From an uncultured Eubacteriales bacterium (lineage in GTDB: Bacteria > Bacillota > Clostridia > Christensenellales > Borkfalkiaceae), in assembly GCA_900545325.1 (NCBI GenBank), contig UQZE01000031.1, positions 1-17,365 on the forward strand: a stretch of 17,365 nt of DNA, read 5' to 3'. The position numbers and the translations under genes were made by a program. Below are positions 1 to 6,714 of this stretch, piece after piece; position 1 is the stretch's first letter; the number at the start of each line of letters is the position of its first letter. The notes under the pieces were generated by a model, which had not been told where the DNA came from, ran no database searches, and saw only the letters and a list, made by a program, of their open reading frames with translations.

Positions 1-1545
1 GAGGCGCAGCTTTTAAAGGTGCGCGCGGAATACAGGGCGGAGGAGGCCGAGCGGAAAAAGCTGGAGGCTCTCGCCGCCGCTGCGGAAGAACGCCTGACCG
101 CCAACGGCGAGCTGCTCGCCCTCCTCGGTGAGGAGCGGGATCTTTTCAAAGAGATTACCGAAAGCGCGGGAAAAAAGAGCGTGCGCGAGGAATACGTCTT
201 TTTGCAGGGCGAATACGAGAAAAACGACTCGCGGGAGCTGTGGCTCAAAAGGATTATAGAGGAAAAGCTCGGCGGGGAAACTTCGGAGGAAATCGATCTC
301 GGCGGACTCGAAAGACTGATCGGGGAGGAAAAGCGGAAAAACGCCGAGAGAAAGCGGGCGGCCGAAGCGAAACTGCGGCTGACCGCGGAGCGCGGCGACG
401 CGCTTTCCCGCCTGGAAGTGCAGAAAAACAAGCTCGAAGTTTTGCTCGCACGCGGGAGCGAGCTGAAAGAGCTCCTCGGGAAAAAACGCGCGGAAACGGA
501 GCGCGTAACGGGCGGAGAAGACTGGAAAACGCTTGCGGCGCGGACGGAAAGAGAACTTTCCGAACTGCAGAAGAAGAGGGAAGAGCGGCGCGCCGAAGAG
601 GCGGGATTGCGCGAAGAAACGCAGGCGGTCGCGGCGCGGCTCGCGGGCGCGCGGGCGGAAATCGAAAATTTAAAAAAGAAAATTTCCGAAAATGCCGAAA
701 AAAGCAAGGAAATTTTGATAAAGTGTGGTATAATGGAAAAAGATACCGCATTTTCCATGCGCATGAGCGAGGAAAGGAAAAAGAGCGTGCGCGCGGAACT
801 CGAAAGTTACGAGCGCGACTCCGCCGTTTTCGCCGCGAAAAAGCGGGAAACGGAGCATAAACTGGGCGGACGGGAGGCGACGGAGGAAGAGCTTACCCTC
901 GCCGAACGGACGGTCGCGCAGGTGCGCGCGGAACTGGACGCCGCAGGCAAAACGCTCAGCGAGGACAGGCTGCTTTTCAGAATCAACGAGGAAAAGCGCG
1001 GCGTAAAGGCCGAACTCGAAAAGAAAGAAAAAGCGCTCGAAAAAAAATACGAGGTGGCGAAACTTCTGCAAAATCTCGTGAAAAAGCGCGCCTTTCTCGA
1101 TTACGTGGCGAACGAATACCTCGAGGACGTTACGCGGTCGGCTTCGGCAACGCTGTTAAAGCTCACGTCGGGAGGCTACGGCCTCGCATACGACGGCGAG
1201 TTTTTCGTAACGGACAACAAAAACGGCGGCGCGCTCCGCAGCGTGAACACGCTTTCGGGCGGGGAAACCTTTCTCGTATCCCTCTCGCTGGCGTTCTCGC
1301 TTTCGACGTATATCTGCGCGAAGTCGGACAGGCCGATCGAGTTTTTCTTCCTCGACGAAGGGTTCGGCACGCTCGATTCCGAACTGGTGGAAACGGTGCT
1401 CGACAGCCTGGAAAAATTCAAAAGCGAAAAGTTTTCCATCGGCATCATCTCGCACGTGCGGGAACTGAAAGAGAGGATTAACTGCAAAGTGCTCGTTACG
1501 CCCGCGACGGAAAGCGCGGGTTCGCAAATAGAAATCACTTATTAA
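1..1545 (+). CDS. sbcC: SbcC-type exonuclease subunit, C-terminal part (5' end outside window)
   Basis: SbcC is the SMC-like ATPase of the SbcCD (Rad50/Mre11-type) nuclease that opens hairpins and processes DNA ends in the cytoplasm. The frame is open from base 1, so the N-terminal ATPase half and probably the zinc hook lie upstream; no CxxC hook is visible here. Roughly the first 340 visible residues are charged, heptad-like coiled coil rich in Glu, Lys, Arg and Ala. The C-terminal ATPase half follows, with the ABC signature LSGGE (codons from 1252), the Walker B stretch FFFLDEGFGTLD (catalytic Asp-Glu near 1354-1359) and a switch His in IISHV. The visible length suits the second half of a roughly 1000-residue SbcC. 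A RecN or other SMC-like protein is less likely because the FLDEGFGTLD/LSGGE combination is typical of SbcC. The TAA stop overlaps the ribosome binding site of the next gene. Confidence 0.92.
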   Translation, partial: EAQLLKVRAEYRAEEAERKKLEALAAAAEERLTANGELLALLGEERDLFKEITESAGKKSVREEYVFLQGEYEKNDSRELWLKRIIEEKLGGETSEEIDLGGLERLIGEEKRKNAERKRAAEAKLRLTAERGDALSRLEVQKNKLEVLLARGSELKELLGKKRAETERVTGGEDWKTLAARTERELSELQKKREERRAEEAGLREETQAVAARLAGARAEIENLKKKISENAEKSKEILIKCGIMEKDTAFSMRMSEERKKSVRAELESYERDSAVFAAKKRETEHKLGGREATEEELTLAERTVAQVRAELDAAGKTLSEDRLLFRINEEKRGVKAELEKKEKALEKKYEVAKLLQNLVKKRAFLDYVANEYLEDVTRSASATLLKLTSGGYGLAYDGEFFVTDNKNGGALRSVNTLSGGETFLVSLSLAFSLSTYICAKSDRPIEFFFLDEGFGTLDSELVETVLDSLEKFKSEKFSIGIISHVRELKERINCKVLVTPATESAGSQIEITY

Positions 1546-1549
1546 GGAG
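1544..1549 (+). promoter_or_regulatory. Shine-Dalgarno site overlapping the sbcC stop
   Basis: AAGGAG begins inside the TAA stop of sbcC. It lies 10 bases before the TTG at 1560 but 19 bases before the in-frame ATG at 1569, so it favours the TTG start for the next gene and suggests translational coupling. Confidence 0.65.
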
Positions 1550-1559
1550 ATCTGACGAT

Positions 1560-3236
1560 TTGGCAGGAATGATCTATACGCCCGTTACTTTATGGGAGGG
1601 GTTTCGGCCCGAGCTTCCGATCAGAGAAGAAAAGTCGGAAGAATACGAAAAGGACGGAATTGTATTTTCAAAAATACGCTTCGGCGGCAGAAGCACGGAG
1701 ACGGGCAGAGTCAGCATTTTTGCGCTGACCGCTTACGACAGGCGCAATGCGAAGATGCCGGGGCTTCTGATCTTGCCATCCTACGGGAAACGCCCCGACG
1801 AAAGGACGGTCGCTTATTTCGCAAAGCAAGGGTATTTCGCCATGATGGCGGACTACGCGGGCAGGCGGGGCGGCGACGCGGATTATACGGAATACCCCGC
1901 GGACGCGGCGTACGCAAATTTCACGGAGGACCGCGACAGCATACACCGCGTGGAAACGGACGCGAAGCACACCTGCTGGTACGAGTGGAGCGCTGTGGCG
2001 CAGTACGCCGCGCACTATCTGAAAAACAACGATCTCGTCAGCGGCTACGGCGCGTTCGGCATCAAACACGGGGCCACCGTGCTCTGGCAGCTGGCGGCGC
2101 TCGATCCCGATATCAGGTGTTTCGCCTCCACGTTTTCCGCAGGCTGGCGGGCTTACCGCGGTTTTTACAAATTCAGCGACGATTCCGAACCCGAACTCAA
2201 CGACGAACTGTATAAATATCTCGCCGCAATCGAGCCGCAGTCCTATGCGCAGTACGTGAAATGCCCCGTGCTCGTGGTTTCCGGCAGCAACAACCGCTTT
2301 TTCGACGCGGACAGGGTGTTCGACACCACGGCGCGCGTTGCGGCGGATACCTACGTCAACATCGCGCCCCAGCGCGGAAAGGTGCTCGATTACGAAAGCA
2401 AGCGAGATATTGACCTTTTTTTCGAAAAGTATCTTAAAGGCGCGCCGACCGCGCTGCCCGAAGAACCCGATATAGGCTGCGAGGTCATCAACGGCAGCAT
2501 CTTCGTGAAGGTGAAGGCGGATAAATTCGATTTGAAGGACGTATGCCTGTTCGCCGCGGAGGAAACGGTCAATCCCGCGCTCAGGTGCTGGAATTTCAAA
2601 GCGGAGATCGTCAAGGAAACGGAAGAGCATTTCCTCTTCAAATACACGCCCTATAAATATTCGGGACAGGCCGTATTTTATGCGCGCGCGCGCTACGCGA
2701 GCGGTTTCACGGTCTGTACGCGCATCATGGCGAAAAAATTCGCGGAAGAGGAAATATTCAACGAAAACAAGTCCAACATCTTGTTTTCCTCGCGGGAAAA
2801 CAAGTACATGCTCTGTCCCCTCAGATTTTCCGAAAACGTCCTCTTCGACGTGCAGGCGGAAGAAAGCGACGATATACGTCTGGAAAAGGGCGCTTTCGAC
2901 ATAGAGGGCGTTACCTCGGCCGGCGGCATAGTCAGCTATAAGATCAACAACGAGAGCGACCGTCCGAAAGCGGAAAGCATTTTGCTCGCGGACGTATACG
3001 CGCCGGAAGAGGTGAAACTCACCGTCAAGCTGATCGAAAACGTAAATACCCCGAAAGAGAGAATTTACAGCGCGTCTGCCGACATCGGCGGCGGGGAGGT
3101 GTGGCATAAATTTTCTTTCCCGACTTCCAAATTCAAGACCGACGAGGGAATGAATCTCAAAAGTATGGAAAAAATCAATGTGATCGTGTTCGAGTGCGGC
3201 GGAAAATACCTGTTCAACAATATCCTTTGGGTGTGA
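1560..3236 (+). CDS. Alpha/beta-hydrolase-fold protein, probable catalytically dead, with C-terminal beta domain
   Basis: The protein has 558 residues from a TTG start chosen for its AAGGAG spacing. Residues of about 30-300 read like the acetylxylan-esterase/dienelactone-hydrolase side of the alpha/beta-hydrolase fold: a strand ending in LLILPSYG, the AKQGYFAMMADYAGR segment, a WYEWSAVAQYA helix, and a nucleophile-elbow region followed by WQLAALDPDI. The elbow reads G-I-K-H-G, so the expected Ser is Lys169. The expected acid position, usually GTND, reads GSNN (Asn245). The stretch where the catalytic His should fall (about residues 250-300) contains no His. All three catalytic residues therefore appear lost, while the fold landmarks remain. 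The last ~150 residues look beta-rich and end in YLFNNILWV, as in galactose-binding-like sandwiches. No signal peptide or membrane segment is seen, so it is probably cytoplasmic. The fold is well supported; the function is unknown, and a structural, binding or regulatory role is inference. Confidence 0.75.
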   Translation: MAGMIYTPVTLWEGFRPELPIREEKSEEYEKDGIVFSKIRFGGRSTETGRVSIFALTAYDRRNAKMPGLLILPSYGKRPDERTVAYFAKQGYFAMMADYAGRRGGDADYTEYPADAAYANFTEDRDSIHRVETDAKHTCWYEWSAVAQYAAHYLKNNDLVSGYGAFGIKHGATVLWQLAALDPDIRCFASTFSAGWRAYRGFYKFSDDSEPELNDELYKYLAAIEPQSYAQYVKCPVLVVSGSNNRFFDADRVFDTTARVAADTYVNIAPQRGKVLDYESKRDIDLFFEKYLKGAPTALPEEPDIGCEVINGSIFVKVKADKFDLKDVCLFAAEETVNPALRCWNFKAEIVKETEEHFLFKYTPYKYSGQAVFYARARYASGFTVCTRIMAKKFAEEEIFNENKSNILFSSRENKYMLCPLRFSENVLFDVQAEESDDIRLEKGAFDIEGVTSAGGIVSYKINNESDRPKAESILLADVYAPEEVKLTVKLIENVNTPKERIYSASADIGGGEVWHKFSFPTSKFKTDEGMNLKSMEKINVIVFECGGKYLFNNILWV

Positions 3237-3237
3237 T

Positions 3238-3432
3238 ATGGAATTTTTCGCGGGCGACGGCGTCGTCGCAAAGAAAAAACATCCCTGCGGTTCGGAGCGC
3301 TGGAAGATCCTGCGCACGGGGGCGGAGATCAAGCTGAAATGCGAGGGGTGCGGGAGGATCGTCCTGCTTTCTCCCGACGAGGTACGTAAGATGTGCAAAA
3401 AAATCGTAAAAAGCGGGGAGAGCGATGGCTGA
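3238..3432 (+). CDS. DUF951 family zinc-ribbon-like small protein
   Basis: This 64-residue protein matches the DUF951 pattern: a short N-terminal strand, KKKHPCG (Cys17), W-x-I-L-R-T-G-A-E-I-K-L-K, then C-E-G-C-G (Cys35 and Cys38). The HPCG and CxxCG cysteines could bind a metal, but the molecular role of the family is not known. The length fits the family's usual 60-70 residues. It starts one base after the previous stop with no clear ribosome binding site, so translation is probably coupled, and it overlaps lepB by 8 bases. Confidence 0.85.
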   Translation: MEFFAGDGVVAKKKHPCGSERWKILRTGAEIKLKCEGCGRIVLLSPDEVRKMCKKIVKSGESDG

Positions 3433-4030
3433 TTACAGGGAACTTATTGAAGAAAACGTCAAAAAAGACCGGTCCGACCTGAGATTTCTGGCGATATGCC
3501 TTTTCATTTTCGTGTGGCTGACCATGTTCATCGGCGCCAACCGCTACTTCTTTTATTATATCGAAGTGGACGGTCCGTCGATGGAAAACACCTTGTTCAC
3601 GGGCGACGTGCTTTGCGTGAACAAGCGCGTGCGGGCCGTGCGCGGCGACGTCGTGATTATCGACGGCGAAAAGGGGAACGGGCAATGCCTCGTCAAGCGC
3701 GTGATCGCGCTCGGCGGCGACACCCTCGTCATCGAGGGCGGCTATGTCTGGCTGAACGGGGATAAGCTCGAAGAAGATTATATCAAGGAGCAGGGCGTTA
3801 CGAAAGTGAACGGCTCTGCGGAGCGCAAAGAATATAAAATTCCCGCCGGCGAAGTGTTTTACATGGGAGACAACCGCGCGGTCAGTCAGGACAGCCGCAG
3901 TTCGTTCGGAACCTGCGGGGAAGAACAGATCGTCGGCGTGGTGCCCGACTGGGCGATGAGCGGATTCGTGAAATGGTTTACCGGTCTCCGCGCTTCGGTC
4001 AGCGAATGGGTGATGAATTTATTCGGGTGA
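3425..4030 (+). CDS. lepB: Signal peptidase I
   Basis: Signal peptidase I is the membrane-bound Ser/Lys protease that removes signal peptides from proteins exported by Sec or Tat. The 201-residue product has one N-terminal membrane segment (about residues 20-46). Next come the nucleophile box GPSMENTL with Ser52, the GDVLCVNK box, the KRVIALGGD box with general base Lys91, and the GDNR...S-x-DSRS-x-FG box (residues 148-162). All catalytic boxes are intact. The single membrane segment and length fit the short Gram-positive SipS-like type. A further weakly hydrophobic C-terminal stretch (about 174-200) is not clearly membrane-spanning. The ATG overlaps the end of the DUF951 gene by 8 bases and has a GGGGAG site 4 bases upstream. 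Two small membrane-protein genes follow directly. Confidence 0.95.
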   Translation: MADYRELIEENVKKDRSDLRFLAICLFIFVWLTMFIGANRYFFYYIEVDGPSMENTLFTGDVLCVNKRVRAVRGDVVIIDGEKGNGQCLVKRVIALGGDTLVIEGGYVWLNGDKLEEDYIKEQGVTKVNGSAERKEYKIPAGEVFYMGDNRAVSQDSRSSFGTCGEEQIVGVVPDWAMSGFVKWFTGLRASVSEWVMNLFG

Positions 4031-4034
4031 TACT

Positions 4035-4535
4035 ATGTTGCTGGTGAAAAACCGCCTGATATTCGGCGCGATAAAAACTGTGTTCGGCGCGATATTCAAA
4101 ACGATCTACGGCATACTGGGACTGTTCAGCCTTCAGCCGCTCGTTTTCTGCGCCGTCGCGGGCGCGCTGCTCGAAATAGCTTTCCGCGCCGTTTCGGGCA
4201 GCGACGCGGGATTTATCCTCTTTCACCTGATCCTGTGCCTGTGCGTGCTTTACGCCGTGCTGCGCACAGTATACAGACTGCTCGGCTTAGGCAGAAAAAA
4301 AATCAAACGGCGCGAAAGGGCGCAGATCCTCAGCGATTTCGAAGAGCGGGAGGAAAGGGATAACGTTTCCCCGCCCGCGCGTTCGCCCGAACCGCCGCGG
4401 GAAGAGCGGCCGAGGTATTACCGCGTGAAACAGAACCCGAAATACGTGATGGCGGAGTTTCACGACCGATTCGAGCTTTACCTCGAAACGGACGGCTCTT
4501 TGCAATATATCAGAACGGACTATAAAGGAGTATAG
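4035..4535 (+). CDS. Small membrane protein of unknown function
   Basis: I do not recognise a named family for this 166-residue protein. The N-terminal half is hydrophobic, with likely membrane helices at about residues 33-50 and 57-84, and possibly an amphipathic or membrane stretch at 8-31. A basic linker (KKIKRRER, residues 88-95) suggests the C-terminal half is cytoplasmic. Residues of about 105-130 are Pro-, Glu- and Arg-rich and probably disordered. The C-terminus holds a short conserved-looking segment from YYRVKQNP to the end, rich in aromatic and charged residues. The start lies 4 bases after the lepB stop, and the next gene follows with no gap. A role in envelope function alongside LepB is only suggested by position. 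Confidence 0.7.
   Translation: MLLVKNRLIFGAIKTVFGAIFKTIYGILGLFSLQPLVFCAVAGALLEIAFRAVSGSDAGFILFHLILCLCVLYAVLRTVYRLLGLGRKKIKRRERAQILSDFEEREERDNVSPPARSPEPPREERPRYYRVKQNPKYVMAEFHDRFELYLETDGSLQYIRTDYKGV
4525..4530 (+). promoter_or_regulatory. Shine-Dalgarno site inside the preceding gene
   Basis: AAGGAG lies within the last codons of the preceding membrane-protein gene, 5 bases before the ATG at 4536. It supports that start and close translational coupling of the pair. Confidence 0.7.
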
Positions 4536-5048
4536 ATGGAACACATTTACAGCACCGAAGACTTTTTGAAAATCAAAAAACAGAAAAAGACGCTCAAGAC
4601 CGTTTATTTCGTGGTTCTGGGCGTGTATGTGCTCGCGAGCCTGGCCGTTTGGCTGGTATATTTTTTCCAGCCGTATAAATCGCCGAACATCTGGTGGCTC
4701 AAGCTCATCATGTTCGTGCTTGCGGGCATTTTCGTGATATTTTCCTTCATTTATCTCGGCATACCCTTCAAACGCGTGAGAAATTACTATAAAATACTTA
4801 AGGGCGTGAACGAGGGCACGTCGAACGGAACGGTGGGGGAATTCGACCGTTACGGCACGGATATCGAAATCCGCGACGGTATCGAATACAAATCGCTGTA
4901 TTTTCTGGAATACAATACCAAAAAACAGGAATTTTTTGAAAGAAAGGTCTGGCTCGACACAGAAAAGCCCCGCCCCGAATTCACGCAGGGCGAACATATA
5001 AAGTTTTATACGCACGGCAACATGCTGGTGTCGTTCGAAAGATTATAA
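4536..5048 (+). CDS. Small two-helix membrane protein of unknown function
   Basis: The product has 170 residues and no family that I can name. After a short charged N-terminus (with KIKKQKK at 12-18) come two clear membrane helices at about residues 22-44 and 55-78, joined by a short loop with PYKSPNIWW. The remaining ~90 residues are soluble and beta-rich, ending in GEHIKFYTHGNMLVSFERL, which resembles the small beta-barrel tails of bacterial membrane-anchored proteins. The basic residues flanking the helices suggest that both termini face the cytoplasm. It starts immediately after the stop of the preceding membrane-protein gene, and the two may form a pair. This is inferred from spacing only. 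Confidence 0.72.
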   Translation: MEHIYSTEDFLKIKKQKKTLKTVYFVVLGVYVLASLAVWLVYFFQPYKSPNIWWLKLIMFVLAGIFVIFSFIYLGIPFKRVRNYYKILKGVNEGTSNGTVGEFDRYGTDIEIRDGIEYKSLYFLEYNTKKQEFFERKVWLDTEKPRPEFTQGEHIKFYTHGNMLVSFERL

Positions 5049-5052
5049 GGAG
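5047..5052 (+). promoter_or_regulatory. Shine-Dalgarno site overlapping a stop codon
   Basis: AAGGAG shares two bases with the TAA stop of the preceding gene and lies 8 bases before the ATG at 5061. It supports that start of the ACT-domain gene. Confidence 0.7.
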
Positions 5053-5060
5053 ATAAACGT

Positions 5061-5330
5061 ATGAAAGCGGTAGTAACGGTAATAGGCAGGGATAAGCCCG
5101 GCATAATCGCGAAGGTGAGCGCTCTGCTCGCGGACAACGCGGTGAACATAGAGGATATTTCCCAGACCATCATGAGCGGGAACTTCACCATGCTCATGTA
5201 CGCGGATCTTTCCGACAGCAAGCTGGCGCTGGCGGCGCTCGCGGATAAGCTGAACGCGCTCGGCAGAGAGATCGGCGTAAGCATACACGTGCAGCACGAA
5301 GACATTTTCAACGCGATGCATAAGATCTGA
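5061..5330 (+). CDS. ACT-domain protein, UPF0237 type
   Basis: This is an 89-residue single ACT domain. It starts with a VVTVIGRDKPGIIAKV strand-turn-helix, the ligand-binding signature of ACT domains, followed by NVNIEDISQ-like (here AVNIEDISQT) and a second beta-alpha-beta unit. ACT domains usually bind amino acids or similar small molecules as dimers. This stand-alone type is commonly found next to UPF0210/PFL-family genes, as here, where the next gene begins 7 bases downstream. The likely role is a ligand-sensing partner of that protein, which is inference. The ligand cannot be read from the sequence. A glycine-cleavage repressor-like function is possible but no DNA-binding region is present. 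Confidence 0.9.
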   Translation: MKAVVTVIGRDKPGIIAKVSALLADNAVNIEDISQTIMSGNFTMLMYADLSDSKLALAALADKLNALGREIGVSIHVQHEDIFNAMHKI

Positions 5331-5337
5331 GGCGGCC

Positions 5338-6693
5338 ATGTTAAGCAATAAAGAAATTTTCGAAACCATCGACATGGTGGAAAAAGAACACCTCGACGTC
5401 AGAACGATCACCATGGGCATTTCGCTCGTTCCCTGTATCCGCGAGAGCGCGGAAAAGACGGCGGCGGCCTGCTACGACCGCATCTGTTCGTATGCGGAAA
5501 ATATCGTGAACGTGGGCGCCGCGCTCGAAAAGGAATACGGCATTCCCATCGTGAACAAGCGCGTTTCCATCACGCCCGCCTCCCTCCTTACTTCGAATTT
5601 TGCGGGGAAAGAAACCGTGCTCGCAAAAAAGCTGGACGAGGCGGCGAAAAACGTCGGCGTGGACTTCCTCGGCGGCTATTCCGCGCTCGTGCAGAAGGGC
5701 ATGACGAGTTACGAACGCTCCTTTATAGAGAGCATTCCCGAAGCGCTCGCGATAACGGACAGGGTGTGCTCTTCAATCAACGTCGGCTCTTCCAAGGCGG
5801 GCATCAATCTCGACGCCGTGGCGCTCATGGGGGGCATCATCAAGCGCACGGCGGAACGTACCGAGGAGGCGGACGGGTTCGGCTGCGCAAAGCTCGTGGT
5901 ATTCTGCAACGCGGTGGAGGACAACCCCTTTATGGCGGGGGCGTTCCACGGCGTAGGCGAGGCTGAAAAAGTTATCAACGTGGGCGTTTCCGGACCGGGC
6001 GTGGTGCATTACGCGCTAAAAAACAACCCCGGCGCGGACATTTCGGAAATCGCGGAAATCATTAAGAAAACGGCGTTCAAGATCACCCGCGCGGGGCAGC
6101 TCATCGCGAGCGAGGCCTCCCGCAGGCTGAACGCGGAATTCGGTATCGTCGACCTGTCGCTTGCGCCTACGCCCGTCATGGGCGACAGCGTGGCGCATAT
6201 TTTGGAAGAGATCGGGCTCGAACGCGTGGGGACGCACGGCACCACCGCCTGCCTCGCGCTGTTGAACGACGCGGTGAAAAAGGGCGGCGTGATGGCCAGT
6301 TCCAAAGTGGGCGGACTTTCGGGCGCGTTCATTCCCGTCAGCGAGGATATCGGCATGATAGAAGGCGCGCGGTGCGGCGAACTCACGCTCAACAAATTAG
6401 AGGCGATGACCGCCGTCTGCAGCGTGGGCATAGACATGGTCGCTATCCCCGGCGACACGAGCGCGGAAACGATCGCCGCCATCATCGCGGACGAGGCCGC
6501 CATCGGCATGATCAACAACAAGACCACCGCCGTGCGCGTAATCCCCGTGCCGAACAAAGGCGTGGGCGATTTCGTGGAATTCGGCGGGCTTTTGGGCAGG
6601 GCTCCCATCATGGCGGTGCAGGGCGCGTCGGCGGCAAAGTTCATCCGCCGCGGCGGCAAAATCCCCGCACCCATCCACAGCAATAAAAATTAA
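5338..6693 (+). CDS. UPF0210 (DUF711) family protein, named PFL family
   Basis: The 451-residue product matches UPF0210/DUF711 over its whole length. Landmarks are the N-terminal DVRTITMGISL segment, SSINVGSSKAGINLDAV in the middle, NPFMAGAFHGVGE, the VSGPGVV segment, LSLAPTPVMGDSVA and the C-terminal VPNKGVGDFVEFGGLLG. The family is structurally compared with pyruvate formate-lyase, but I see no glycyl-radical motif of the RVxGY type near the C-terminus, so radical chemistry should not be assumed. The biochemical function is unknown. The start lies 7 bases after the ACT gene, and GAGG overlapping that gene's stop may act as its ribosome binding site. The conserved pairing with an ACT protein suggests amino-acid-linked control of its activity. 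Confidence 0.92.
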   Translation: MLSNKEIFETIDMVEKEHLDVRTITMGISLVPCIRESAEKTAAACYDRICSYAENIVNVGAALEKEYGIPIVNKRVSITPASLLTSNFAGKETVLAKKLDEAAKNVGVDFLGGYSALVQKGMTSYERSFIESIPEALAITDRVCSSINVGSSKAGINLDAVALMGGIIKRTAERTEEADGFGCAKLVVFCNAVEDNPFMAGAFHGVGEAEKVINVGVSGPGVVHYALKNNPGADISEIAEIIKKTAFKITRAGQLIASEASRRLNAEFGIVDLSLAPTPVMGDSVAHILEEIGLERVGTHGTTACLALLNDAVKKGGVMASSKVGGLSGAFIPVSEDIGMIEGARCGELTLNKLEAMTAVCSVGIDMVAIPGDTSAETIAAIIADEAAIGMINNKTTAVRVIPVPNKGVGDFVEFGGLLGRAPIMAVQGASAAKFIRRGGKIPAPIHSNKN

Positions 6694-6699
6694 CGGCAA

Positions 6700-6705
6700 A
6701 AGGAG
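6700..6705 (+). promoter_or_regulatory. Shine-Dalgarno site of pepF
   Basis: AAGGAG lies 9 bases before the ATG at 6715, in the longest gap of the window (21 bases). It favours this start over the in-frame ATG at 6730. Confidence 0.75.
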
Positions 6706-6714
6706 AAGATCATC

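Noticed and set aside
1668..3398. A 576-codon open frame on the - strand across the hydrolase-like gene
   Set aside because: It is antisense to a gene with recognisable fold landmarks and shows no family motif. Long antisense frames are expected in GC-biased coding DNA.
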